From contig JAJTHN010000029.1 of assembly GCA_021297895.1 (NCBI GenBank), forward strand, positions 1 to 64,000: a DNA stretch of 64,000 nucleotides, in the 5' to 3' direction. The notes under the pieces were generated by a model. It was not told where the DNA came from, did no database searches, and saw nothing but the letters and a program-made list of their open reading frames with translations. Of this stretch, positions 8,091 to 17,108 are shown in pieces. The position numbers were made by a program, and so were the translations under genes. Position 1 is the first letter of the stretch; the number at the start of each line of letters is the position of its first letter. The stretch comes from Phycisphaeraceae bacterium. Lineage in GTDB: Bacteria; Planctomycetota; Phycisphaerae; Phycisphaerales; UBA1924.

Positions 8091-9401
8091 ATGAAGATGC
8101 GCGCATGCGGGCGGGTGGTGGTGATGGTGGCCGCGGCGGGGATGGCGGTGTCGCTGCCGACGGGCTCGGCCTGGGCGCAGGCGGCGGCCGAGGCGCCGGC
8201 GAACGCTCCGGCGAACACGCCCGCGCCCGCATCGGCGCCGACGCCGGGCTCCGGCGAGAGCGAGGCGGACAACCGGGCTTCGATGGCGGCGTTGGCCGCG
8301 GCGCAGGCGGGGGCGGCCAAGCCCGAGGCGCGAGGGGCCACGCGGCCGCGTTACGCGCTGGACAGCGAGGGGCGATGGGTCCTCGCCGAGGAGCCCGAGC
8401 CCGGGAGCGATGGGGCGTTCATCGCCGCGGCGCGGCGGGATATCGCCGAGGGGCGGCCCGGCGCGGCCAAGGCGAACCTTGACCGGTGGATCAGCAAGAA
8501 CGAACGCACCGGCAACCCGCTGCTGCCCGCGGCGTATCTCGCTCGCGGCGATGCGATCACCGCGGCGGGCAACGAGTACAAGGCGCTGTACGACTACGAG
8601 GTCATCGGCAAGAGCTTCCCCGGCGCGGAGGAGTACGTCATCGCGGCCGAGCGGCAGTTGGAGATCGCCGTGCGGTACGTCCGCGGGCTCAAGCGCAAGT
8701 GGCTCGGGATCCGCTGGTTCGATGCCTCGGATGTCGGCGAGGAACTGCTCATCCGCATTCAGGAGCGGCTGCCCGGCTCCCGGCTGGCCGAGCGGGCGGG
8801 CATCGAGCTGGCCAACCACTTCTATCGCGAGCGAGAGCTGTCGCTGGCCAACGACGCGTACGAGGTCTTCCTGCTCAACTACCCGCGGTCGAGCTACCGC
8901 ATGTCGGCGATGATGCGTCGGATCTACGCGAACATCGGGCGCTTCAAGGGGCCGATGTACGACGGCTCGGCGCTGCTGGATGCGGGCGTGCTGATCCGCC
9001 GGTTCATGGCCGAGTATCCGCAGCAGGCCCGCGCGACGGGGCTCGATGATTCGCTGCTGACGCGGATCGATGAGAGCGCCGCGGCGTCGATCCTCGAGTC
9101 GGCTCGGTGGTACCTGCGGCGCGATGACGCCGTCTCCGCCCGGTCGATGCTGCGGCGGGTCATCCGCCAGCACCCCATCAGCGATGCGGCGCGGCAGGCC
9201 CGCGAGATCATGAGCGAGAACGGCTGGACCATGCCCGGCGAAAAGCCCGCCGAGATGATTCCCGATCAGGCGACGCCGGCCAGTGCCGCGGCCGGTGCCG
9301 CGGCGGGGACCGACGGTGCGGTGAACGCGCCGCCCGTGCCGCCCAGGCCAGATGGGCCTGCCGTGCCCGCCGGGCCGGGCAACGCGGAGGGGAAGAAGTG
9401 A
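8091..9401 (+). CDS. exported BamD/YfiO-like TPR protein
   Basis: A 436-residue exported protein. The ATG at 8091 opens a signal peptide (MKMRACGRVVVMVAAAGMAV..., cleavage near SAWAQA), followed by a low-complexity Ala/Pro stretch to about residue 60. The central region (about 110-370) is a run of TPR-like helix pairs, including ALYDYEVIGKSFPGAEEY and NDAYEVFLLNYPRSSYR, in the style of the outer-membrane assembly factor BamD. The C-terminus is again Pro/Ala-rich. There is no lipobox, unlike proteobacterial BamD. It is followed immediately by the LptE-like lipoprotein gene (stop and start overlap in TGATG), so both probably serve outer-membrane assembly. Confidence 0.75.
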   Translation: MKMRACGRVVVMVAAAGMAVSLPTGSAWAQAAAEAPANAPANTPAPASAPTPGSGESEADNRASMAALAAAQAGAAKPEARGATRPRYALDSEGRWVLAEEPEPGSDGAFIAAARRDIAEGRPGAAKANLDRWISKNERTGNPLLPAAYLARGDAITAAGNEYKALYDYEVIGKSFPGAEEYVIAAERQLEIAVRYVRGLKRKWLGIRWFDASDVGEELLIRIQERLPGSRLAERAGIELANHFYRERELSLANDAYEVFLLNYPRSSYRMSAMMRRIYANIGRFKGPMYDGSALLDAGVLIRRFMAEYPQQARATGLDDSLLTRIDESAAASILESARWYLRRDDAVSARSMLRRVIRQHPISDAARQAREIMSENGWTMPGEKPAEMIPDQATPASAAAGAAAGTDGAVNAPPVPPRPDGPAVPAGPGNAEGKK

Positions 9402-9955
9402 TGCACGCACGCACGAAGATCCGAAGCGGCTGGGGATGGCGGGGCCTCGCGGCGGTCATGCTCGCCGCGAGCGCCGCGATGAGCCCCGGCTGCGCCACCA
9501 ACCCGGGCGACGGGTACTCGTTCTCGAGCACGTTCCCCGCGGATGTGCAGACCATCGCGCTGCCGATGTTCGAGAACCAGACGTTCGTCCAGGGCATCGA
9601 GGGCGAACTGGCCATGGCCATCGCCAGCGAGGTGCGGCGGAGCACGCCGTGGAAGGTTGTCAACTCCGGCTCGGCCGATGCCGAGCTCAAGGGCTCGATC
9701 GTCTCGGCGAATATCCAGACCCTCAGCCTTGGGCGCAATACCGGCCTGAGCGAGGATGTCGCGTACATCGTCAGCGTGGACTTCGAACTGCGCGATCGGC
9801 GCAGCGGCAAGGTGCTCACGGCGCGGCGGTCGTTCTCGGCCAGCGAGTCGTTCGTGCCCGCGCGGGGCGTCGGCGAGCGTCAGGAGGTCGGTCGGCGGGC
9901 CGCGGTCGGGAAGCTCGCCCGCGACCTGGTCAACGAACTGCGCTCGGGGTGGTGA
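9401..9955 (+). CDS. lptE: LptE-like LPS-assembly lipoprotein
   Basis: 184 residues with a lipoprotein signal peptide ending in a lipobox-like MSPGC (Cys at about residue 30). The mature part matches the LptE/RlpB pattern: an N-terminal strand with IALPMFENQTF, a segment GIEGELAMAIASEVRR and a C-terminal alternating strand region before a helix (AVGKLARDLVNEL). LptE plugs the LptD barrel that inserts lipopolysaccharide at the cell surface. ATG at 9401 shares its A with the TGA of the upstream BamD-like gene; a GTG at 9398 is an alternative. GGAGGGG about 8-14 bases upstream serves either start. A PagL-like gene at 21337 also points to an LPS-containing outer membrane. Confidence 0.75.
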   Translation: MHARTKIRSGWGWRGLAAVMLAASAAMSPGCATNPGDGYSFSSTFPADVQTIALPMFENQTFVQGIEGELAMAIASEVRRSTPWKVVNSGSADAELKGSIVSANIQTLSLGRNTGLSEDVAYIVSVDFELRDRRSGKVLTARRSFSASESFVPARGVGERQEVGRRAAVGKLARDLVNELRSGW

Positions 9956-10249
9956 TCGCCCGGGGGCGAAGGTGGGAGGGGCGTCACGGGGCGGGTTTGC
10001 GGGGCCGGCTCGGGAGATCGGGGCGGTAGGGGGAGTGCGTAGTCGCGAGTGATCTGACGGGGCAGACGTCCCGCCGCGAGGGTGGGCCGCGGTCGATTTG
10101 CCCAGATTCTCGGAACCGTGCGTGAGATTGCGCATCACAGGAGTATCGGAGCCCTTGCCGATGCGTCAATCGGCGGCAGACTTGGTCCGGGGATTCCCGC
10201 TGGACCGTGTGTCAGGGGCGTGCGGCGTCGGCAGACAAGAGGATGCGTC

Positions 10250-12172
10250 ATGAGCAACCAGCGGAAGTGCGGCAAGGGGTCGGGGCGTGCGTCGATGGGT
10301 CGGGCGTGGATGGTCGCGGCGTGCGCGGGCGCGCTGGCGTGCGTGGGCGCTCAGGCGCAGCAGCACGCGGAGATCTTCGCCGGGGCGATCGGCGCGCCGG
10401 CGGTGGCGGCGCTGGAGCAGGACATCCGCGTCATCGAGCATCCTGAGGGCGGGGCGTTCCAGGCGCGGCGGGTGCTGGTGCGGCTGGATCCGTCGATGCA
10501 CGAGAACGATGCCTCGGGGCTTCTGAGTGCGGTGGGCGTGCTCGGGACGCTGGAGACCTATGCGATCGTGCCGGGGCTTCGGCTGGTCGAGGTGCCCGAC
10601 GGGTTTGAGATCGCGATCGCGGATTTGCTGTCCAAGACGCCGGGCGTGATGTACGCGCACGTGGACAGGATCCTGAGCCTTTACGGATCGACGCAGGTGG
10701 TGCCGTACGGCATCAACCTGGTCAATGCGCCGCAGGCGTGGGTCGCGACGCGCGGTGCCGGTGCGCGGGTGGCGGTGCTGGACACGGGCTGGGCGATCGG
10801 GCATGAGGATCTGCCCGCGCCGGTGGCCAGCGCTTCGTTCATCTCGGGCCAGACCGTCGCGGACGGCAACCAGCACGGCACGCACGTGTCGGGCACGGCG
10901 CTCGGTCGCGACAACAACGTCGGCGTGGTCGGCGTCGCGCCGGAGGCCACGCTGCTGACGGGCAAGGTGTGCAGCAACAGCGGCGGCTGTCCGACGAGCT
11001 CATCGATCGGCGGCGTGAACTGGTCGGTGCAGAACAACGCCGACGTGATCAACATGAGCCTTGGCGGAACGGTGTTCGATCAGGCGTTCGCCGATGCGTG
11101 TGCCGCGGCAATCGCGGCGGGTGTCACGATCGTGGCCGCGGCGGGAAACAACAACAGTTCGGTCCCGAGCTACCCCGCGTCGTACGAGGGCGTGATCAGC
11201 GTCGCGAGCGTCGACTCGGCCCTGAACAAGTCAACGTTCTCCAACTTCGGTGCAACTGTGGACGTGACGGCACCGGGCACGGCGGTGTTCTCGAGCGTGC
11301 CGCAGTTAACGATCGCGAACATCTTCACCATCGCCGGGAGCAGCAGAACGGTGAGCTCGTTCACGGGGTCCGGCACGGGCGATGTGACATCCACGACGGT
11401 GTTCTGCGGCTTCGGCGGGACGGCGGCGGACTTCCCGCCGTCGGTCGCGGGGAAGATCGCGCTGATCCGTCGCGGCGGAACGAACGCCTCGGGCGCCGGG
11501 ATCACTTTCCAGACCAAGGCCCTCAACGCCGCGGCGGCGGGCGCGGCGGCGGTGCTGATCGCCAACAACACCTCGGGCACGCTGACGGGGCAGCTCAACA
11601 CCACGGTGAGCATCCCGGTGCTGGGTATCTCTCAGGCCGACGGCGACACGCTGCAGGCCGGCCCTTCGACGATCGTCCGTGCGGCGAGGACCGTTTCGGG
11701 GCCGCTCTACGCGAACCTCAGCGGCACATCGATGGCCAGCCCCCACGTGGCGGGTGTGGTGGCGCTGATGGTCGCCGCGGTCGGCCCGGATCGGGCCGCC
11801 CCGTCGCAGATCGAGCAGGTTCTGATCTCCGCCGTGCAGGATCTGGGCGACCCCGGTCGCGATGACATCTTCGGGCACGGCCTGGTCAAGGCGGACCTTG
11901 CGGTGAACGGCCTGCTGGCCCTCATCGGCCCGCCGCCCGCGGCCTGCTCGCCCGCCGATATCGCCAACACCGACGGCGAAGCCGGGTCTGATCAGGCGGT
12001 GGACTCGGGCGACTTTACGGCATTCTTTAGCGCGTTTTTCCTCCCCGAAGGCGCGGCGGGGAAGATGGTCGCGGATATCGCCGACACCGACGGTGTTGTC
12101 GGGCCGGACGCTCTGGTCGACAACGGCGACTTTTCCCTGTTCTTCGAGTCGTTCTTCGCTGGCTGCCCGTGA
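10250..12172 (+). CDS. secreted subtilisin-family protease with PA domain and Phycisphaerae-type dockerin tail
   Basis: 640 residues. The ATG at 10250 has AGAGG upstream and opens a signal peptide ending near GAQAQQ. A prodomain-like region precedes the S8 catalytic domain: Asp178 in AVLDTG, His209 in NQHGTHVSG and Ser494 in GTSMASPHVAG, with the oxyanion Asn in AAGNNNSS. A protease-associated domain (about 365-470, around GKIALIRRGG) is inserted between His and Ser, as in many secreted subtilases. The C-terminus has two repeats, DIANTDGEAGSDQAVDSGDF and DIADTDGVVGPDALVDNGDF, Asp-rich dockerin-like units that probably bind calcium. A terminator-like hairpin follows. The gene appears monocistronic and all catalytic residues are present. 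Confidence 0.9.
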   Translation: MSNQRKCGKGSGRASMGRAWMVAACAGALACVGAQAQQHAEIFAGAIGAPAVAALEQDIRVIEHPEGGAFQARRVLVRLDPSMHENDASGLLSAVGVLGTLETYAIVPGLRLVEVPDGFEIAIADLLSKTPGVMYAHVDRILSLYGSTQVVPYGINLVNAPQAWVATRGAGARVAVLDTGWAIGHEDLPAPVASASFISGQTVADGNQHGTHVSGTALGRDNNVGVVGVAPEATLLTGKVCSNSGGCPTSSSIGGVNWSVQNNADVINMSLGGTVFDQAFADACAAAIAAGVTIVAAAGNNNSSVPSYPASYEGVISVASVDSALNKSTFSNFGATVDVTAPGTAVFSSVPQLTIANIFTIAGSSRTVSSFTGSGTGDVTSTTVFCGFGGTAADFPPSVAGKIALIRRGGTNASGAGITFQTKALNAAAAGAAAVLIANNTSGTLTGQLNTTVSIPVLGISQADGDTLQAGPSTIVRAARTVSGPLYANLSGTSMASPHVAGVVALMVAAVGPDRAAPSQIEQVLISAVQDLGDPGRDDIFGHGLVKADLAVNGLLALIGPPPAACSPADIANTDGEAGSDQAVDSGDFTAFFSAFFLPEGAAGKMVADIADTDGVVGPDALVDNGDFSLFFESFFAGCP

Positions 12173-12201
12173 ACACGGGCGGCGATTGCACCGTTCGCAA
12201 A

Positions 12202-12241
12202 GCAAAAGAGGGGCAGGCACACCAGTGCCGGCCCCTTTTGC
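12202..12241. terminator. hairpin terminator between convergent genes
   Basis: GCAAAAG...GGCAC pairs with GTGCC...CTTTTGC around the loop ACCA, giving A-rich and T-rich flanks on the two sides. It lies between the subtilase (plus) and the acyl-CoA dehydrogenase (minus), so it can end transcription from both. Confidence 0.75.
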
Positions 12242-12312
12242 ATTTCGTCGCTGTCGATTCACTTACCGCTGACGCCGGAGGTTCAGCGCGACCGTGGACA
12301 AGATGGCCGAGG

Positions 12313-14319
12313 TCAGAAGCCGGTCGAGGCGTACTCGGCCGGAGCCTTGTGGGCGGGGATGCCGTCGCCCGGGAACTGCTTGATGCCGACCTGCGAGGGC
12401 TTGCGGCCCTGGCCGCGCTGCGCGGTGGGGGTCTTCTCGGGGATGATGAAGTCGGTGGTCGGCATGGAGGCGTTGTGCTCCATGGCGACGGCGGCGGTTG
12501 CGAGCATGGTCTCGTCCGCGTTGGAGTAGCACTCGCGGAAGCGCTGCTCGATCTCCAGTTCGGCAAGATCGAAGAAGTGGACCGCCGCGGCGCGGTCGCG
12601 CTTGAACTCCAGGTCCGTGCCGTTGGCACCGCTGGCGCCGTGAGCCCGGATGTCCGAATCAAGGCGTGCGAGGGTGCAGGCCCAGGCGTGCATGAGGATC
12701 GCCGTATCGGCCAGGCGAGCCTGCACAGCCTGACGCTCGAGCATCGCCACGTCGTACTGCTTGCTGAGGACCTTGAACTCATAGGTCAGGCGCTGGACCT
12801 GTCGCGAGAGCCGGTCGGCGTAGGGGCGGAGTTCGGGAAGGATCTTGTTGATCTTCGGCAGCGGGCGGCGGACGCCCATGTAGACCTCCAGCGCCACGGG
12901 GATCGCGAGCCGTGCGATACGCGGATTCAGGGCGTTCTTGATGAACTTGCCAAGGAACGCGAAGAGGCCCTCGTCGCTGTCCTTGGTCATGGCCTGCTTG
13001 ATGCCCAGGAGCTGCTCGGCGAGCTGCTTGCCGCCGTAGCCGAAGATGTAGGACTGCATGACCTCGTTGGCGCCTTCGACGATGAGGTTGATGCGGGAGT
13101 CGCGGAAGATCCGCTCGACCTCGTTCTCCGACATGTAGCTCTCGCCGCCCATGATCTGCAGCGCATCGTTGACGACGCGCCAGCCCATCTCGGAGCAGAA
13201 GACCTTGCACATGGCGGTCTCGACCTGGATGTCGTCGTCCTTTCGGTCGAGCATGCCGGTGGTCATGTACAGCACGCTGTCCATGGCGTAGGTCAGGGCC
13301 GCCATGTGGGCGATGCGCTTGCGGACGAGTTCCTTGTCGTTCAGCGGCTTGGCGAACTGGAAGCGCGTCTGGCTCCAGCGGATGGACTGGTCCATCGCGC
13401 GGCGGGCGCCGCCCAGCATGCCCGCCGAGAGCGTGCAGCGTCCGTAGTTCAGGCACGAGAGGGCGATCTGCAGCCCGCGGCCTTCCTTGCCGAGCAAGTG
13501 GCTCTTGTGGACGCGGACGCCGTGGAAGCGGATGCGGGCCTGCCACGTGCCGCGGATGCCGCACTTGGAGCGGTTCTTCTGGTAGATCTCGACGCCTTCC
13601 ATCCACGGGTGCATGACCAGCGCGGAGATCTTGCCCGAGCCGTCCGGCTTGGACTCGCGGGCCATGACGGTGAACAGGCCCGAGATCGCGCCGCTGGTGG
13701 CCCACTTCTTCTCGCCGGTGACGACGAAGTAGTCGCCGTCCTTGACGAAGGTGGTCTCGGTTCCGCCGGCGTCGCAGCCAACGTTGGGCTCGCTGAGGCA
13801 GAAGGCGCTGACCCACTCGCGGGCGAGCTTGGGGAGCCAGCGCTTCTTCTGGTCCTCGTTGCCGAAGAGCATGACAGCCTTGCAGCCGATGGACTGGTGG
13901 GCGCTGACGAGCACGGCGGTTGAGCCGCAGTACATCCCGATGCGTTCGAGCACACGGTTATACGAAGTAATCCCCATGCCAAGGCCGCCCATGTCCTTGG
14001 GAATGGTCATGCCCAGCACGCCAAGGGCGAAGAGTTTGTCGATGACCCAGCGAGGGATCTCCTGCTCCTGATCGATCTGCACGCTCGGGTGCTCGGTGCG
14101 GAGGTACTCATCGAGTCGGGCGAGCAACTGATCGCACTCGGCCGTCTCGCGGGCGTCGGCCGCGGGATACGGGAAGTAGAACTCTTCCTTGATGTTGCCC
14201 CAGAAGAGATTCTTGACCGGACCCATCTTGCTGGGCTCGGCGCCGAGCCACTCCTCGGCCTGCTCGAGGAGTTTGCGGTCCGCTTCGCTGATGCCCTTGA
14301 GTTTCTTGAGGTCGGCCAT
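12313..14319 (-). CDS. acyl-CoA dehydrogenase, long form
   Basis: 668 residues; FAD enzyme that forms the 2,3 double bond of an acyl-CoA. I chose the ATG at 14319 (MADLKKLKG), which has GGGAG 10 bases upstream. The core is recognised by LGMTIPKDMGGLGMG, FCLSEPNVGCDAGG (FAD/substrate binding), GEKKWATSG and, near residue 430, FRDSRINLIVEGANEV, where the Glu of EGANE is the likely catalytic base. The protein is much longer than the usual 380 residues; the extra 200 C-terminal residues resemble the VLCAD/ACAD9 layout and end in a conserved-looking tail of unknown role. It lies downstream of crotonase-family and HMG-CoA lyase genes on the same strand, which suggests acyl-CoA breakdown. The exact substrate cannot be read from the sequence. 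Confidence 0.85.
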   Translation of the reverse strand: MADLKKLKGISEADRKLLEQAEEWLGAEPSKMGPVKNLFWGNIKEEFYFPYPAADARETAECDQLLARLDEYLRTEHPSVQIDQEQEIPRWVIDKLFALGVLGMTIPKDMGGLGMGITSYNRVLERIGMYCGSTAVLVSAHQSIGCKAVMLFGNEDQKKRWLPKLAREWVSAFCLSEPNVGCDAGGTETTFVKDGDYFVVTGEKKWATSGAISGLFTVMARESKPDGSGKISALVMHPWMEGVEIYQKNRSKCGIRGTWQARIRFHGVRVHKSHLLGKEGRGLQIALSCLNYGRCTLSAGMLGGARRAMDQSIRWSQTRFQFAKPLNDKELVRKRIAHMAALTYAMDSVLYMTTGMLDRKDDDIQVETAMCKVFCSEMGWRVVNDALQIMGGESYMSENEVERIFRDSRINLIVEGANEVMQSYIFGYGGKQLAEQLLGIKQAMTKDSDEGLFAFLGKFIKNALNPRIARLAIPVALEVYMGVRRPLPKINKILPELRPYADRLSRQVQRLTYEFKVLSKQYDVAMLERQAVQARLADTAILMHAWACTLARLDSDIRAHGASGANGTDLEFKRDRAAAVHFFDLAELEIEQRFRECYSNADETMLATAAVAMEHNASMPTTDFIIPEKTPTAQRGQGRKPSQVGIKQFPGDGIPAHKAPAEYASTGF

Positions 14320-14543
14320 GGTGAGTGCTCCCAGAGGTCCGGCGCGAATCGAAAACTGGAGGTGGCTCGAAGCGCGGACGAACGATACTGATACCTTCGG
14401 CAAGACCGGGGTATCTGCTGAGAAGAGTGTACGCGATGGTGCCCACGCGGCGAGCGTGCACAGGCCCGAGAATCGCTCAATGCCCGTGTGATTTGCGGGC
14501 CGTTCATGCATAGTTTGCCTATGCCTCAGCGGCCGGTCGGGTT

Positions 14544-15467
14544 CTACTTCTTGGCGCTCTTCTCGAAGAACGCTCGGATCGCGGCCTTGCCCGCGGGCTC
14601 TGCACGCAAGCGGTTGAGTTCGACACGCTCGACATCCAGAGCCGACGCCCAGGACGCGGCCATTCCGGCTTTGCAGGCGCGGATGCAGGCCTGCGCGGGG
14701 TCATTGCCGGTGAACTCCGCCGCGGCCTGATCGATCGCCGCGAGAACCGCGGCGCGGCGCCCGGTCTGGCCTTGAGTATCGCGGCCGATCCAGCGCAGGG
14801 GCGCGCCGTCGCGACGGCCCTCGTGGGCACGCGGATTGGCGGCGATCCACGCGGTGCAGGTCGGCATCAGTGCTTCGGCGGCTGGTGCCAGCGCATCGAG
14901 CAGGCCCGCGGCGTGGGCTTCGTCGAGCGACATGGGCTTGCCAGCGCACGTGCGGCGGATCGCGTCGATCGGGTCCATGCGTGCCGGAAGCAGGTTCGTG
15001 CCGCCCCAGCCGGGGCAGATGCTCAGGCCCGCTTCCGGAAGGCCGATGGGGTAGGGCTTGGCGGGCTGGCCGTCGCGCGGTGCCGCGGGTGCGGCGATGA
15101 GCGCATCGCAGTGCATGGCCAATTCGAGACCGCCGCCGAGGGCCGCGCCATTGATCGCGGCGACGGTGGGGCAGTTGAGCTTGGCGATCAGGCCGAAGAC
15201 GCGCTGGCCCAGCGACAGGTAGCGGTCGAGTTCATCGTGGCCCATCGCCTCGATGGCCTTGAGGTCCGCGCCGGCGATGAACACACGCGATGATCCCGAG
15301 GCGAGAATGAACCCCGCGAGGCTCGGCGGCAGGGCCTTCAGAGCGGCTTCGAGGCGGAGAATGAGCGATTCATCGAGCACCGTCATCGGGCCTTGATTCG
15401 GGCCGATGGTCATGATGGCGATGCGATCGGGGCCGATGGAGACGGGAAGGGGTTCAGCGGTGGTCAT
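14544..15467 (-). CDS. enoyl-CoA hydratase/isomerase family protein (both catalytic Glu present)
   Basis: 307 residues, crotonase fold. The ATG at 15467 is preferred over an upstream one because the domain starts directly after it. The oxyanion segments are FIAGADLKAIEAM and NGAALGGGLELAMHCDA; the Glu of GGGLE and the Glu of GLPEAGLSICPGWGGT match the two acid residues of true enoyl-CoA hydratases, so this copy should be a hydratase. Its sequence around these motifs resembles the N-terminal half of FadB/FadJ, but no dehydrogenase domain follows. It lies between a LiuC-like gene and the acyl-CoA dehydrogenase on the same strand. Confidence 0.82.
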   Translation of the reverse strand: MTTAEPLPVSIGPDRIAIMTIGPNQGPMTVLDESLILRLEAALKALPPSLAGFILASGSSRVFIAGADLKAIEAMGHDELDRYLSLGQRVFGLIAKLNCPTVAAINGAALGGGLELAMHCDALIAAPAAPRDGQPAKPYPIGLPEAGLSICPGWGGTNLLPARMDPIDAIRRTCAGKPMSLDEAHAAGLLDALAPAAEALMPTCTAWIAANPRAHEGRRDGAPLRWIGRDTQGQTGRRAAVLAAIDQAAAEFTGNDPAQACIRACKAGMAASWASALDVERVELNRLRAEPAGKAAIRAFFEKSAKK

Positions 15468-15533
15468 GCTCGCAGGATATCGCCGAGCGTGTGAGCGGGT
15501 GGGGGGGACGAAACTGCGGCGCAAGCCGCTCCA

Positions 15534-16277
15534 TCATGCGCCGAGTTTGGCGCGAAGCATGGCCTGGGTTGTCGGCGTATTGAGCACATCGGCGGAGAGT
15601 TTGGCGGCTCGGAGCAGCAGTTCGCGGTCGAGCGAGCCATCGAGGGTGTTCAGCAGGCTCTTGGTGGCGCGGATGGCGTTGGGCGCCGAAGCACTCAGGT
15701 GTGCGATCATGCGTTCGCTGGCTTCGTGAAGGTCGGCATGGTGTTCGACCAGGGACGAGACGATGCCGATGTCGCGAGCCTGTGTTCCGTCCATGAGGCC
15801 GCCGGCGAGCAGGACGCTGCGCGCGCGGCCGGGGCCGATCTTGCGGACCAGCCACGGCGCGACGACGGCGGGGCAGACGCCGAGATCGACCTCGGGAAAG
15901 CCCATTGTGTTGTGGGCGAAAGTGATGGCCAGATCGCAGACAGTGACGATGCCGCAGCCGCCGCCGATGGCCGCGCCGTTGACAACGCCGAGGGTGATGC
16001 ACTCGAGCGTGCGGATCTTGTAGGTGAGTTCTGCAAGCAGGGTGAGCAGTTCGAGCGAGCCGGCGGGGTTGCCAAGGACGGCCTTGAGGTCCATGCCAGC
16101 GCAGAACGCTTTGCCCTCGCCGGTGATCACGCAGAGCGAGACGTCGCGCGTTCGGAGTTCATCCACGCGCGCGTGCAGCGCGTTGAGCAGGTCGAGCGAG
16201 AGCGCGTTGCGCTGCTCCGGGCGGTTGATCGTCAGGCGTGCGACGCGGGCGTCGATGGTGAGTGTGGCCAGGGACAT
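15534..16277 (-). CDS. enoyl-CoA hydratase family protein, methylglutaconyl-CoA hydratase (LiuC)-like
   Basis: 247 residues, crotonase fold: FCAGMDLKAVLGN forms the first oxyanion loop and VNGAAIGGGCGIVTVCDLAI the second. The first catalytic Glu is replaced by Gly (GGGCG) while the second is kept (GFPEVDLGVCPAVVAPWLV). That combination, and the PAVVxPxLVRKIG stretch, is typical of LiuC-type 3-methylglutaconyl-CoA hydratases of leucine degradation. An HMG-CoA lyase, which acts at the next step, is encoded two genes upstream on the same strand. The specific assignment rests on motif resemblance and context. Confidence 0.78.
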   Translation of the reverse strand: MSLATLTIDARVARLTINRPEQRNALSLDLLNALHARVDELRTRDVSLCVITGEGKAFCAGMDLKAVLGNPAGSLELLTLLAELTYKIRTLECITLGVVNGAAIGGGCGIVTVCDLAITFAHNTMGFPEVDLGVCPAVVAPWLVRKIGPGRARSVLLAGGLMDGTQARDIGIVSSLVEHHADLHEASERMIAHLSASAPNAIRATKSLLNTLDGSLDRELLLRAAKLSADVLNTPTTQAMLRAKLGA

Positions 16278-16343
16278 AGGGCTCCGGTGCGTGGGCGAGA
16301 ATCGTGCGTGTGGAGAGAGAAGACGTTTCGTGATTGGGCCGGA

Positions 16344-17108
16344 CTAGGGCGCGGGCTTGGTCGGTGTCGGTGTGGCCCACAGAGCCGCGACGCGCTCGCG
16401 CTGCTGGTCGGAACCGACCAGCGACATCGACACGGCCAACCCGTGGTCGAAGGGTTCGTCGGCGTCGACCCGGTCGATCGACGCGAGGAGGGCCTTTGTC
16501 GCGGCCAGTGCGTGCGGGGGTTTGGCGGCGAGTTCGGCCGCGATGCGCAGGGCTTCGGGCAGAACGTCCGCGGGCGTGGCGACACAGCGGTGGGCCAGGC
16601 CAACGCGGAGCGCATCGCGCCCGGTGATCGCGCTGGTATCGAGCATCCGTTCGCGGGCGATTCCGGCGCCGACATGGGCGATGAGCCCGGCGGCGTTGAC
16701 CGCGGGGCTGATGCCAAGACGAAGAACGGGGTATCCCAGTTTGGCGTGTTCGTCCGTGACGACCATGTCTCCGCCGCTGAGCAGGGCGCAGCCGCCGGCG
16801 ATGGCGCCGCCGTGGGCCGCGATGACCACGGGTTGCGGGGCACGACGCATGACGCGCACACAGGCCGAGAGCGAGGCAAGCAAAGCCGGCAACGCCGCGG
16901 CGTCATTGTGAACGAGCTTCATGTCAAAGCCCGAGCAGAAGACCTCGCCCTCGCCGAGCAGCAGCACAACGCGTGCGGCCGGGTCGCTCGCGGCGACGCG
17001 GAGTTCGTGGAGCAGCGAGTCGAGCATTGCCGGCTGGAGCGCGTTGCGTTTCTCGCCGCGGCAGAGGCTGATGGAGCGGACGTGATCTCGAGTTTCGCTG
17101 CGAATCAT
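16344..17108 (-). CDS. crotonase-family protein lacking both canonical catalytic glutamates
   Basis: 254 residues. The fold is clear from GEGEVFCSGFDMKLVHND and AAHGGAIAGGCALLSGGDMVV, but the two positions that hold the hydratase acids carry Ala (GGCAL) and Val (LGYPVLRLG). It may therefore be an isomerase, thioesterase or hydrolase, or a non-catalytic paralogue. The ATG overlaps the HMG-CoA lyase stop by four bases (ATGA), so it is co-translated with that gene. It is one of three divergent crotonase-fold genes in a row. Confidence 0.75.
   Translation of the reverse strand: MIRSETRDHVRSISLCRGEKRNALQPAMLDSLLHELRVAASDPAARVVLLLGEGEVFCSGFDMKLVHNDAAALPALLASLSACVRVMRRAPQPVVIAAHGGAIAGGCALLSGGDMVVTDEHAKLGYPVLRLGISPAVNAAGLIAHVGAGIARERMLDTSAITGRDALRVGLAHRCVATPADVLPEALRIAAELAAKPPHALAATKALLASIDRVDADEPFDHGLAVSMSLVGSDQQRERVAALWATPTPTKPAP

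Noticed and set aside
14320-14511. Extra 64-residue N-terminus for the acyl-CoA dehydrogenase
   Set aside because: The extension lacks family similarity and a ribosome binding site; the ATG at 14319 has GGGAG and matches the usual start.
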